A stretch of DNA of 64,000 nucleotides. It comes from Prolixibacteraceae bacterium (GTDB lineage: Bacteria > Bacteroidota > Bacteroidia > Bacteroidales > Prolixibacteraceae). Below are positions 56,086 to 64,000 of this stretch, in pieces. Location: assembly GCA_003537645.1 (NCBI GenBank), contig DPRM01000135.1, positions 57,348 to 121,347 on the forward strand, given 5' to 3'. The position numbers and the translations under genes were made by a program. The notes beneath the pieces were generated by a model. The model worked only from the letters and a program-made list of their open reading frames with translations, was not told where the DNA came from and ran no database searches. Numbering within the stretch: position 1 is the first letter of the stretch; each line of letters starts with the position of its first letter.

Positions 56086-59000
56086 ATGTCCATTTACAAA
56101 CTCATATTAAAATCTGCCTGGCATTACCGGAAACTTAATCTGACGATTATCCTCGGGATTGCGCTAAGCACGGCCATTTTGGTGGGTGCGCTCATCATTG
56201 GCGATTCGGTGCGTTACAGCTTGCAGCAAATCACGGTTCAAAGGCTGGGTAAAACTGCGCAGGTAATTACGGCGGGCGAACGCTTGTTTGGGCAGCAATT
56301 GGCTTCTGAACTTGCCGAAAAAAGCAATGTCGAAACCGCAGCTTTGCTTCGTGCCAATGGATTTGGAGTGATTGATGGCGGCGACCTTCGGATCAATCAG
56401 CTGGCCGTTTGGGGCGTTGATGCCACAATTGGAAATTTTGCTGATTATCCTGAATTGTTTCAATTGCAAAACAATGAGGTGGCGATCAATGAAAATCTGG
56501 CATCGCTTTCAGGACTGAAAGTGGGCGACGAATTTTTGTTGCGCCTGAATAAACTGAATACATTTCCGGCCAATACACCTTTTGTTTCCGAGAAGGAGGC
56601 GACCGTTTCATTCCGGGTTTCAGTGGCCAGGATCCTCAAGCCCGATGAATTGGGGAATTTTAATCTGCAAAATATACAATCAGCACCACGCAACGTTTTC
56701 CTAAATCTGACCTGGCTGAATGAACAAATGGGACTTCAGCAAAAGGCCAATGTGCTGCTGGTTGCCGAAGGTGTTTCCGGAGAAGAACTGGCTCAAAATC
56801 TGCAAAAGAGTTGGAACCTGGATGATGTGAATCTGAAAATTAGGGAGAACGTTGAACTAAATTATACCGAACTGATTTCTGACCGGGTGTTTGTGGAAGA
56901 AACTGTCGAACAATTTGCCCTGAAATCAGTATCTGGCGCGAAGCCTGTGTTCAGTTATTTTGTGAACGATTTTACAATTGGCGATAAGCAAACGCCGTAT
57001 TCGTTTGTCTCTGGCGATCCCAATCTCTCCGGAAATCAAATCGACATCAGCGAGTGGCTGGCCGAAGATTTAAAGGCGAGAGTGGGTGACGAAGTAAAGA
57101 TTTCGTATTTCGAAGTTGGACCGCTGCGTCGTTTGGTTCAGAAAGATACCACTTTTCTGATCAGTTCTATCTTTAAACTGGAAGGCGCAAAAGCCGATCA
57201 GCAACTGGCACCGGTAATTCCCGGGCTTTCGGATGCGGGCAATTGCCGCGACTGGAAAACCGGTGTGCCGGTAGATTTGAAGAAAATACGCACCAAAGAC
57301 GAAGATTACTGGAAGGCACATAAAGGCACTCCGAAAGCGTTTGTTTCGCTCGAAACTGCGCAAAAACTATGGGGAAACCGCTTTGGACAATCAACTGCCA
57401 TTCGGATTGACGGATTGAAAAAAGCTGAATTTGAAACCCAACTGCTTGCCGGACTTTTGCCTGCTCAATTGGGTTTCGAGGTTCGCGACGTAAAAACCGA
57501 CGGACTCGCAGCGGCCAGTGGTGGTACCGACTTTGGTGGTCTGTTTATCGGGTTGAGCTTTTTTGTGCTGTTTGCCGCAGTGCTGCTGGCTTTCCTGCTG
57601 TTCAAACTGTATCTGGGTTTCCGCAAAACTGAAATCGGAACACTCACCGCTCTTGGTTTTTCGTTTCCGACTATCCGCAAACTGTTTGTGGCCGAAGCCT
57701 CGGTATTTGTACTGGTTGGCATTTTGCTCGGCATTCCGTTCAGCATCTGGTACAACCACCTGATTTTACAAGCAGTCAATACCATCTGGGTTGATATTGT
57801 TCGCACTTCGATTGTCAATATTCATATTCGCCCGGTTTCTCTGATGCTGGGCAGCCTGATTATTGCCACTATATCTTTCATTGCTATTTGGCTGATGCTG
57901 AACCGATTTCTGAAAAATGAAGCGATAGTTTTGCAGCGAAAGTCAGTTTCAGGAAAAGTAAAAAGCGGAAAACAATCACTTTGGATTGGATTGGGGCTGA
58001 TTGCCTTGTCTTTTATTATCCTGTTTTCAATGGGTTTCAGGAGTGGAGAAATTAATCCTGAAATGTTCTTTATCAGCGGTTTCGGGTTGTTGCCGGGACT
58101 GATTTTGTTGTTCGATTTCTGGATGCGACGACTGGCCGTGCAGGAAAAAACGATGAACTTCTCGATGCGAACCATGCTGCTGAAACGTATTGCCGGAGAA
58201 CGCCGCCGCAACGTGATGATCGTGAGTTTTCTGTCGGTGGGTGTTTTTATGGTGGTTTCAGCCGGGCTGAACCGCAAAGACCTGACTTCTCATGCCGATT
58301 TGCCTTCGTCGGGGACAGGTGGCTACGACTATTTTGTGGAAACCACCATGCCGGTGCTTTTTGATGCAAATACCCAAATTGGTAAAGAAGACCTGAATAT
58401 TCCGGAAACTGCGGAATTGGTGCAGTTTCAGATGCAGCCCGGCGACGATGCCAGTTGCCTGAACCTGAACAGAATTTCGCGACCACGGCTGATGGCTTTC
58501 AATCCTGCGGCATTCGATCAGCGCGGGGCGTTTACGTTTGCTACCCGAACCGAAGAACTGGACGCGCAACATCCGTGGCTGACACTAAATAAAACCCTTG
58601 CAGATGATGTAATTCCCGCTATTGCTGACCAAACCGTGATTCAGTGGGGATTGATGAAAAGCGTGGGCGACACACTGATGTACAAAACTGAAGATGGAAA
58701 AGATTTGAAGCTGAAACTGGTGGGCGGACTGGCTAACTCTATCTTTCAGGGCAATGTGCTGATTTCGGACGAGCATTTCAATCGGGCATTTCCGTCGGTG
58801 AGCGGCTCGAATGTATTTTTGATTGATGTACCCGATACCACTTCGGTTGCCGCAGAATTGCAAACTGGAATGCGCAATTACGGTCCCGAAATCAGCCGCA
58901 CAACCGACCGTTTGCTATCATTTTATACCGTAGAAAATACCTACCTCAATATTTTCCTGATGCTTGGCGCGCTGGGTCTTTTAATCGGTACACTCGGACT

Positions 59001-59319
59001 GGGAATCCTGATTTTCAGAATCACTTTTGAGCAAATTCCTGAATATGCATTGCTGCTTTCGCTTGGATTTTCCAAACCCACTATTCAACGGATGGTGATG
59101 CGCGAAAAGCTTTTCCTGATGACTGCTTCTGTTCTCATTGGAATGATTCCGGCGGTGCTGAGCGGCTTGCCAACCTTGATTTCTTCGCTCTATGCCAGCC
59201 TGTGGATTTGGTTGCCTGCCATTTCAATTCTGGTTATTTTAAGTGGAACCATCTTTAGCTTTGTGGCTATCCGGATGGCTTTCAGGCAAAATTTAGTGCA
59301 GGCGTTGAGGAATGAATAA
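56086..59319 (+). CDS. Large FtsX-type ABC permease
   Basis: The 1,077-residue permease has an N-terminal helix (about 18-40), a large periplasmic domain, three helices with an FtsX domain (about 480-620), two further helices (625-690), a short amphipathic loop, a second periplasmic domain and a last FtsX block (about 955-1070, ending IRMAFRQNLVQALRNE). That is the two-half layout of ten-helix type VII permeases, which use a LolD-type ATPase such as the one at 54628. Substrate unknown; lipids, peptides or toxins are typical. The last 55 bases and the following palindrome are duplicated at 60718-60798, beyond the SIR2-like gene. Confidence 0.9.
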   Translation: MSIYKLILKSAWHYRKLNLTIILGIALSTAILVGALIIGDSVRYSLQQITVQRLGKTAQVITAGERLFGQQLASELAEKSNVETAALLRANGFGVIDGGDLRINQLAVWGVDATIGNFADYPELFQLQNNEVAINENLASLSGLKVGDEFLLRLNKLNTFPANTPFVSEKEATVSFRVSVARILKPDELGNFNLQNIQSAPRNVFLNLTWLNEQMGLQQKANVLLVAEGVSGEELAQNLQKSWNLDDVNLKIRENVELNYTELISDRVFVEETVEQFALKSVSGAKPVFSYFVNDFTIGDKQTPYSFVSGDPNLSGNQIDISEWLAEDLKARVGDEVKISYFEVGPLRRLVQKDTTFLISSIFKLEGAKADQQLAPVIPGLSDAGNCRDWKTGVPVDLKKIRTKDEDYWKAHKGTPKAFVSLETAQKLWGNRFGQSTAIRIDGLKKAEFETQLLAGLLPAQLGFEVRDVKTDGLAAASGGTDFGGLFIGLSFFVLFAAVLLAFLLFKLYLGFRKTEIGTLTALGFSFPTIRKLFVAEASVFVLVGILLGIPFSIWYNHLILQAVNTIWVDIVRTSIVNIHIRPVSLMLGSLIIATISFIAIWLMLNRFLKNEAIVLQRKSVSGKVKSGKQSLWIGLGLIALSFIILFSMGFRSGEINPEMFFISGFGLLPGLILLFDFWMRRLAVQEKTMNFSMRTMLLKRIAGERRRNVMIVSFLSVGVFMVVSAGLNRKDLTSHADLPSSGTGGYDYFVETTMPVLFDANTQIGKEDLNIPETAELVQFQMQPGDDASCLNLNRISRPRLMAFNPAAFDQRGAFTFATRTEELDAQHPWLTLNKTLADDVIPAIADQTVIQWGLMKSVGDTLMYKTEDGKDLKLKLVGGLANSIFQGNVLISDEHFNRAFPSVSGSNVFLIDVPDTTSVAAELQTGMRNYGPEISRTTDRLLSFYTVENTYLNIFLMLGALGLLIGTLGLGILIFRITFEQIPEYALLLSLGFSKPTIQRMVMREKLFLMTASVLIGMIPAVLSGLPTLISSLYASLWIWLPAISILVILSGTIFSFVAIRMAFRQNLVQALRNE

Positions 59320-59345
59320 TGAAATCTAAATGTCCGTTGGTTGAA
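59265..59345 (+). repeat. Direct repeat, left copy (3' end of the permease gene)
   Basis: 81 bp from GGCTATCC to GGTTGAA, identical at 78 positions to 60718-60798. It covers the last 55 bases of the permease coding region and 26 bases beyond, up into the palindromic repeat. Confidence 0.92.
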
Positions 59346-59437
59346 ACCAACGGTAAAGGATAGGCGGTGCTTTTAATTTGGCTGTGTTTTGTTCAATGAG
59401 TTGATATCCTTTGCCGTGACTTTTATTATTAGCTGAA

Positions 59438-60478
59438 TCAGGATTGGTCCATGAAGTTCCTATGTAATTTTTCAAGATTGTTCAATGAAATTTGGTTGCT
59501 TGATTTTTTTAGATTTCCCGCAGGTGATAGGTAGGTTTCAATCTTTTCATTTTTGAATTCGTAATAGTTAAAATCAATAAACTCATCATAGATTGACTTT
59601 ATCTTTCCTGTTTTATCTAAACAAATAACATCAATCTTTTTTAAGGATTCATTTTTCAACATGGCACTTTTTAATAAAAACCTTACGTTGTTATCAGTTA
59701 TTGGCAAGGAATAACCTATAATTCTGATTTGAGTTGCATCTTTCAAAGTATTGTAAGCATTCTTCCATGTTTTTTGAATAGAATCACTTGAGGTGTTTTT
59801 GGACCAAGTAGGTGGGATAATATTTTTTGTGTCAATACTTCCGTGAAGCTTACATAAATGTGGAGTTCCCCATTCTTTTAAATACTTTTCTTTTTCAAAT
59901 TCAAGGTGAACTTGGGGTTCATAATAGTCATTAATACATTTAATACAGTTCTCAAGTAATAAATCATAATTCAAAGAAATTACACTATAACTATAATTTT
60001 CATTTTTGACCCTTTGTAATATTAGATCACCTTTACTAACATTACCAGTTTTAGAAGTTGTAAAGCTAGTTCCCATGAGACTCAATGCGAAAAAAGCATA
60101 TTTGCTGGGTGTATCTTTTCCCAGAAAACTGGTTTCCCAATTCGCCATCCCGAGATTAATCCCAAGAGATTTAAAAGTATAATATTCAATTGTATCAGAT
60201 ATAAATCTAATAAATTCTGATTTAAATTTGGTGTTTCGATATAGAATTGCTTCAGTATCAAATAAAGAAAGAACTTCTTCTATATTGTATAAGTCAGCTT
60301 TGAAAAAGTTTTTGACTTTTGCCAATTCATCAATTTTGCTAAAGATTTTTCCAAAATATGCATATTTTGATTCGCCATTGTAGTAAATGTCTTTTGCTTT
60401 CAGAATAAAATTATTCATTAACGGAACACCTGCATATGCAGAAAATCCTGCACCTAAAATGTAAACTATCTTTTCCAT
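59438..60478 (-). CDS. SIR2-like domain protein, putative NADase
   Basis: The ATG at 60478 is preferred over a TTG at 60526 because the Rossmann glycine loop (VYILGAGFSAYAGVP) then starts at residue 5, as in the family. The 346-residue protein shows SIR2-like motifs: G9-A-G-F-S13, S168-LNYD with the candidate catalytic N170, KLHGS with candidate catalytic H212, and IIGYSLP (253-259). The zinc-binding CxxC pairs of true deacetylase sirtuins are absent. Proteins of this SIR2_2 class act in bacteria as NAD+-cleaving effectors of phage defence (Thoeris ThsA, DSR, SIR2-APAZ). Here it is a single gene, strikingly AT-rich compared with neighbours, on the opposite strand and flanked by direct repeats of the permease 3' end, so it was probably acquired. 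NADase activity is inferred. Confidence 0.8.
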   Translation of the reverse strand: MEKIVYILGAGFSAYAGVPLMNNFILKAKDIYYNGESKYAYFGKIFSKIDELAKVKNFFKADLYNIEEVLSLFDTEAILYRNTKFKSEFIRFISDTIEYYTFKSLGINLGMANWETSFLGKDTPSKYAFFALSLMGTSFTTSKTGNVSKGDLILQRVKNENYSYSVISLNYDLLLENCIKCINDYYEPQVHLEFEKEKYLKEWGTPHLCKLHGSIDTKNIIPPTWSKNTSSDSIQKTWKNAYNTLKDATQIRIIGYSLPITDNNVRFLLKSAMLKNESLKKIDVICLDKTGKIKSIYDEFIDFNYYEFKNEKIETYLSPAGNLKKSSNQISLNNLEKLHRNFMDQS

Positions 60479-60911
60479 AAATAGTTGATGTTTTGCGAGT
60501 ATTTCACTTAAATTGAGTGTTTTCAAATGTAATCAAATTCTATGTTCAGTGCTTCTGGAATCTCCGAAAGATTTGTGGGGTGGTCAAAAAATAGTATTAA
60601 ATGTACGTTGCCTAAAGGCCAACAGCAAAGTATAGGTGAATCTTTGAACCAATGGAATCCATGATAAATGTGGGATTATCTTTTGCCGTCTGCTTTAGCT
60701 GACGGGCGTTGTAAATTGGCTATCCGAATGGCTTTCAGGCAAAATTTAGTGCAGGCGTTGAGGAATGAATAATGAAATCTAAATGTTTGTTGGTTGAAGT
60801 CAAATGGCAAAGGTTAAGTGTATCTTTGATTTATGAGATTTTGGATAGATATGTGAATATCTATTAATTGTTTCTGAATATTGAAAACCCAATCAAATAA
60901 TAATTTTTAGC
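60479..60911. other. Intergenic region upstream of the SIR2-like gene
   Basis: The 433-bp gap holds the promoter side of the SIR2-like gene, palindromic repeat copies at 60599-60636 (+) and 60677-60716 (-), and the right copy of the permease 3' end at 60718-60798 with another palindrome at 60779-60818. No gene is visible. Confidence 0.7.
60718..60798 (+). repeat. Direct repeat, right copy of the permease 3' end
   Basis: It repeats the sequence at 59265-59345 with three mismatches and still contains the permease stop in frame (RMAFRQNLVQALRNE then TAA), but no start. The offset of 1,453 bp equals the length of the inserted unit with the SIR2-like gene. Similarity fades into the palindromic repeat at about 60815. 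Confidence 0.92.
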
Positions 60912-61640
60912 ATGGGATTAAAAGTGAAAGTTACATCTTCAGTAATCTTGTTTCTGTTTGCTTGTCTGTTTTGCGGCTCTGTTGCAGGTCAGCCTAAAGA
61001 AAATCAGGCACGTAAAGCGATTCGAATGGCAAAGAAAAATATTGCATCGCACGACAATGTTGGGCAACTGATCGTGGTGTTTAATGAGTCGCCCGAAAGT
61101 AGCACAGCCAATTTGGTGGCCCTTGAAAGAAAATCGAACAGATGGAAGCTTGTTGCTCCCCCAATGCTGGCTGGCATTGGACGCAAGGGGTTTGCCGATC
61201 CCGGGACGAAAAGGGAAGGCGATCAGAAGTCGCCGAGCGGATTTTTCAAATTGGGTCAGCTGTTTTGTTACGACAGCATTGTTGACACTAAAATGCAATT
61301 TATTCAAAGTTCTACGGAAGATAAATGGATTGATGACCCGGATTCTGATGATTACAACCGGTATGTGAGGGGTGCAACCGGAGCCAGATCGTACGAAAAA
61401 CTGTTGCTCAACGGGAACGATTACCGCTATTGTATGGTGATAGAATACAATACGCAACCGGTTATAAAAGGCAATGGAAGCGCTATTTTTCTGCATTTGA
61501 GCGAGGGCAAATCCATCAATTCGTCGGCAGGCTGCGTGGTGATCACTCAAAACGATATGGAGCGGCTGCTGAAGTGGATGAATCCGGAATTAAACCCTTC
61601 AATCCTGATGGGGAACGAGAAGATTCTGGGCGGCAGGTAA
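60912..61640 (+). CDS. Exported L,D-transpeptidase-like (YkuD) protein
   Basis: The 242-residue protein has a signal peptide (VTSSVILFLFACLFCGS, cleavage near VAGQ) and a C-terminal YkuD-type active site: H195 in FLHLSEG and the nucleophile C208 in SSAGCVVI, after the SPSGFFKLG motif. L,D-transpeptidases of this family form peptidoglycan cross-links or attach proteins to peptidoglycan in the periplasm. The diverged sequence leaves open whether it is a transpeptidase or a carboxypeptidase-type relative. It shares a bidirectional terminator with nagB. Confidence 0.85.
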   Translation: MGLKVKVTSSVILFLFACLFCGSVAGQPKENQARKAIRMAKKNIASHDNVGQLIVVFNESPESSTANLVALERKSNRWKLVAPPMLAGIGRKGFADPGTKREGDQKSPSGFFKLGQLFCYDSIVDTKMQFIQSSTEDKWIDDPDSDDYNRYVRGATGARSYEKLLLNGNDYRYCMVIEYNTQPVIKGNGSAIFLHLSEGKSINSSAGCVVITQNDMERLLKWMNPELNPSILMGNEKILGGR

Positions 61641-61644
61641 ATGT

Positions 61645-61685
61645 AAAAAGCCGGGACTTCATGCAAAATGAAATCCCGACTTTTC
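61645..61685. terminator. Bidirectional terminator between L,D-transpeptidase gene and nagB
   Basis: AAAAAGCCGGGACTTCAT and ATGAAATCCCGACTTTT pair as a long, slightly mismatched stem around a short GCAAA loop, with A and T runs on the two sides. Confidence 0.75.
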
Positions 61686-61722
61686 TTACTTCTTTTATTT
61701 CAGTATGACTGGTTCGTGGTTT

Positions 61723-62550
61723 TTACCAAACCAAATTCGAGTTCAGTAAACTTTCCGGATTCAGATTATTTTTCTCGATGTCTTTAAAATGTTTGTAGGT
61801 TCCCACTTTCAGTTCGTAGGTAGCAGGTTCGTCGCAAACAATCATACCGCGCGGGTGCAGTTGCAATGCGCTGATGGTCCACATGTGGTTCACACCTTCT
61901 TCAATGGCATGTTGCAATGCGCGGGCTTTGTTGTAGCCATTCACAATAATCAACACCTCTTTTGCATCCATCACGGTGGCAATTCCAACGGTTAGCGACG
62001 AATTTGGTACTTTGTTCACATCGTTGTCGAAAAAGCGCGAATTGGCAATTTTTGTGTCGTAGTTCAGTTCCTTGTCGCGGGTGCGCGAAGCGAGCGATGA
62101 ACCGGGTTCGTTGAAGGCCAGATGCCCGTCGGGACCAATTCCGCCCAGGAACAAATCGATTCCGCCCACCGCTTTAATTTTGTCTTCGTAGGCCTGACAT
62201 TCGGCTTTGATATCCGGTGCATTTCCGTTCAGGAGATGCGCGTTTTCAGGAAGAATATCGATATGCCCAAAGAAATTAGTCCACATAAACGTGTAATAAC
62301 TTTGTGGGTGTTCTTTAGGAATTCCCACATATTCGTCCATATTAAAAGTTACCACATTACGGAACGAAACAAGTCCTGCTTTGTGCAGGCTAATCAGTTC
62401 GCGGTAAATACCCAGCGGCGACGAGCCTGTTGGAAGCCCCAGTACATAAGGTTTTTCAGCAGTTGGTTGCGCCAGAATAATTTTTCGTGCCATGTAATTT
62501 GCTGCCCACTTTGAGGCTAATTCATGGTTGTCCTGAATAATAAGTCTCAT
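61723..62550 (-). CDS. nagB: Glucosamine-6-phosphate deaminase
   Basis: The 275-residue enzyme converts glucosamine-6-phosphate to fructose-6-phosphate and ammonia in amino-sugar catabolism. Motifs: LGLPTGSSPLGIYREL, NMDEYVGIP (catalytic Asp), GGIGPDGHLAFNEPGSSL (catalytic His) and ISALQLHPRGMIVCDEPAT. Usual length. It starts 10 bases after the stop of the DUF4954 gene and is probably co-transcribed with it, linking both to amino-sugar metabolism. Confidence 0.96.
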   Translation of the reverse strand: MRLIIQDNHELASKWAANYMARKIILAQPTAEKPYVLGLPTGSSPLGIYRELISLHKAGLVSFRNVVTFNMDEYVGIPKEHPQSYYTFMWTNFFGHIDILPENAHLLNGNAPDIKAECQAYEDKIKAVGGIDLFLGGIGPDGHLAFNEPGSSLASRTRDKELNYDTKIANSRFFDNDVNKVPNSSLTVGIATVMDAKEVLIIVNGYNKARALQHAIEEGVNHMWTISALQLHPRGMIVCDEPATYELKVGTYKHFKDIEKNNLNPESLLNSNLVW

Positions 62551-62560
62551 AATTATTTAT

Positions 62561-64000
62561 TTAATTCTGTTTTTCCAAGGTTTGTAATTTTTCGAGAATA
62601 TTGTCGCCCAAAATAGTTTTCTTTTTAATATGGCTGACAATTTCATTTACAAAGTCATTGCTTTCAAAGTTACCTCTTACTTTTTCAAAATCAAGTCGTT
62701 GAGTGGTCTTATTTCCGTCCATCCCAAATCCTGTCATCGAATCCATCCTGAATTCCTTCTTGGCATCTTCGTAAAGCAACTGATCCAGCCCAATCACACT
62801 TTCCTTCCATTTCTTTATCAGGCCAATAATATCGGCCATTGTAAGGGTTTCAATTTTTTTACCGGTTATTTCAACCAGCAATTCAGCCGCCCAGGTCCAT
62901 TCATATTCATAATAGTTTGCATGAAGATTCCTGAATTCCTGTTCGATTTCAAGCAGACTCGATTTCTCCTTCTTTTCAATATCTTTTATCAGTTGCAGTA
63001 TTTCAGTTTTAGGAGCAATTAAACCCGAAAGGTCGCTCCATTCACCATTCCCGATATCATTTTTCGGTTTCAGGCATTCCAGAAGTTCTTCAAAAGTACC
63101 GATCTGGCATTTTTCTATTCTGGAGATCAACGAGTTTCCTAAAAATTTATGAATGGCTTTTTGATATAAATCGATTCCTTTTTCAAGTGCACTTTTGCTG
63201 ATCAGCGTATTTCTGTATGCAAATACTTCGGTTGTTTCTCCTGAAATATCTTTCAGACTATTCAGGATACCGAGCCCTTTCTGCATTTTCTTGATTGTGA
63301 ACGGACTAAGCAGGTTGAAGTTAATGCAATCCAGTTTTTCGGGATCTTTGCGTTTGTCGCGCCGCGGCCATTTCAGCACGTCGCGAATGGTGCCCACGCT
63401 GCGAAGGTTAATTCCGGGAGCAATCCAGCTGTCGTCTTTGTTTTCAATTAAGTACGAAAACGGAAGATCGGAAGTGTCGGTATTTTTGTAGTGGCGACCC
63501 ATTACGAGGGTGAAAGCGCCAATTTTTGCAGGCCAGAGTATGTAGGAATCGGAAGTTGTTTTTGAGCCACGTTCAACAATTCCGTGATGAATCGGACCCA
63601 GTTTATACATGTGGTTACTTTGGTTCGAACCGCTGCCCGCATTACAGAAAGAGAACATTCCGGCAATCAGCAAGGTCGATTTGTGGTGAGTAACCGTATA
63701 TGGGCCACCAAATATAGAACAGGCCTCGCCGTGAAATCCCTGGCAATTGGCAAAAAACAATGAGTTCTCGGCCGAATATTGTTTTCCAAGAATACAACCC
63801 TGACCGATAAAACAGTTTGAAATAATAACTCCGTCGGATATTTCGGCTCCTGAAGAAATGATAAAGTTCTCAGCTAAAATCTCGGCGCCCAGTTTAACGG
63901 GGGCAAATTCGTTGCTGTTAACCGAGCCGTTTTCGAGTCGGGTTGGACCTGCCACCTGGCTGTAAGGCCCAAATTTCACATTCTTAATTAACCTGCAATT
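62561..64000 (-). CDS. DUF4954 family protein with left-handed beta-helix (5' end outside window)
   Basis: The frame is open to base 64000 (codons N-C-R-L-I-K-N before a GTG at 63979), so the N-terminus lies beyond the edge. The visible part has hexapeptide repeats of a left-handed beta-helix (about first 110 residues: LGAEILAENFIISSGAEISDGVIISNCFIGQGC), a conserved middle with SNHMYKLGPIHHGIVERGSKTTSDSYILWP, and a helical C-terminus. This is the DUF4954 family, roughly 650-700 residues, found in Bacteroidota. Its fold resembles sugar-nucleotide acyltransferases, and it precedes nagB by 10 bp, so a role in amino-sugar metabolism is plausible but unproven. Confidence 0.88.
   Translation of the reverse strand, partial: NCRLIKNVKFGPYSQVAGPTRLENGSVNSNEFAPVKLGAEILAENFIISSGAEISDGVIISNCFIGQGCILGKQYSAENSLFFANCQGFHGEACSIFGGPYTVTHHKSTLLIAGMFSFCNAGSGSNQSNHMYKLGPIHHGIVERGSKTTSDSYILWPAKIGAFTLVMGRHYKNTDTSDLPFSYLIENKDDSWIAPGINLRSVGTIRDVLKWPRRDKRKDPEKLDCINFNLLSPFTIKKMQKGLGILNSLKDISGETTEVFAYRNTLISKSALEKGIDLYQKAIHKFLGNSLISRIEKCQIGTFEELLECLKPKNDIGNGEWSDLSGLIAPKTEILQLIKDIEKKEKSSLLEIEQEFRNLHANYYEYEWTWAAELLVEITGKKIETLTMADIIGLIKKWKESVIGLDQLLYEDAKKEFRMDSMTGFGMDGNKTTQRLDFEKVRGNFESNDFVNEIVSHIKKKTILGDNILEKLQTLEKQN

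Noticed and set aside
59438..60478. True sirtuin deacetylase
   Set aside because: The zinc-binding cysteine pairs and the sirtuin core spacing are missing; the motifs fit the SIR2-like NADase class better.
59265..60798. Insertion sequence with transposase
   Set aside because: No transposase frame, no terminal inverted repeats and no short target duplication; the flanks are an 81-bp gene-tail repeat.
60939..61550. 203-codon antisense frame under the L,D-transpeptidase gene
   Set aside because: It lies wholly inside a gene with a signal peptide and active-site motifs; its own translation shows no domain and it is a frame shadow.

Overview
The window is a 64-kb chromosomal stretch of a Bacteroidota bacterium, most likely a Bacteroidales/Marinilabiliales-type gliding or polymer-degrading environmental anaerobe. 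The evidence is the type IX secretion system (T9SS) protein PorQ, two very large proteins with signal peptides and C-terminal T9SS sorting domains, the folP/cdaA/DUF1599/DoxX/porQ gene neighbourhood, TANNTTTG-type -7 promoter elements, few Shine-Dalgarno sequences, and many multi-PAS soluble histidine kinases. No tRNA, rRNA, CRISPR array, integrase or transposase gene was seen. Genus and species cannot be read from the sequence.

Region 1 (1-25.4 kb) is a signalling island, all on the + strand: a multi-PAS/GAF kinase cut by the window edge and its response regulator; a giant kinase (about 2,632 codons, 15 PAS domains, GAF, HisKA, ATPase, receiver) broken by a single-base frameshift at about 6,050; a REC-HisKA-ATPase-REC hybrid kinase; a lone exported hypothetical gene bracketed by 11-bp inverted repeats; a TrkH potassium transporter followed by a shortened KdpD-like kinase and KdpE; and a second kinase group (7-PAS kinase, single-domain receiver, REC-PAS-PAS kinase). 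None of the large kinases shows membrane segments or an output DNA-binding domain, so they probably form a cytoplasmic phosphorelay network.

Region 2 (25.4-37.3 kb) holds an M16 peptidase pair, a nitronate monooxygenase/FabK-like flavoprotein, a secreted CotH/lamin-tail protein, diadenylate cyclase CdaA with FolP, and divergently a DUF1599 gene, a DoxX-like membrane protein and PorQ. Behind porQ sits a broken toxin-antitoxin pair followed by a second copy of the 3' end of porQ.

Region 3 (38-52.8 kb) has a 1.28-kaa T9SS-secreted adhesin-like protein, a YitT membrane protein, a patatin/Omp85 outer-membrane phospholipase, PpnP, ferrochelatase, a DUF5686 outer-membrane protein, an unusual two-gene operon (leaderless GH16-fold pseudoenzyme plus a stand-alone PAS protein), and an exported class-I glutamine-amidotransferase-like protein.

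Region 4 (53-64 kb) has release factor 3, an ABC exporter whose ATPase and permease genes are separated by a DUF1697 gene, a SIR2-like (NADase-type) gene lying between the permease gene and a duplicated copy of that gene's 3' end, an L,D-transpeptidase-like protein, NagB and a DUF4954 gene that runs off the right edge. The palindromic repeat family AATGTCCGTTGG...CGGCAAAGGAT occurs about six times between 56.0 and 60.8 kb.

The most unusual signal is that two unrelated accessory loci (toxin-antitoxin behind porQ; SIR2-like gene behind the ABC permease) share one layout: a core gene, then an accessory gene on the opposite strand, then a 70-80 bp repeat of the core gene's 3' end. This points to a common insertion route that preserves the 3' end of the host gene and is not explained by any mobile-element gene in the window.
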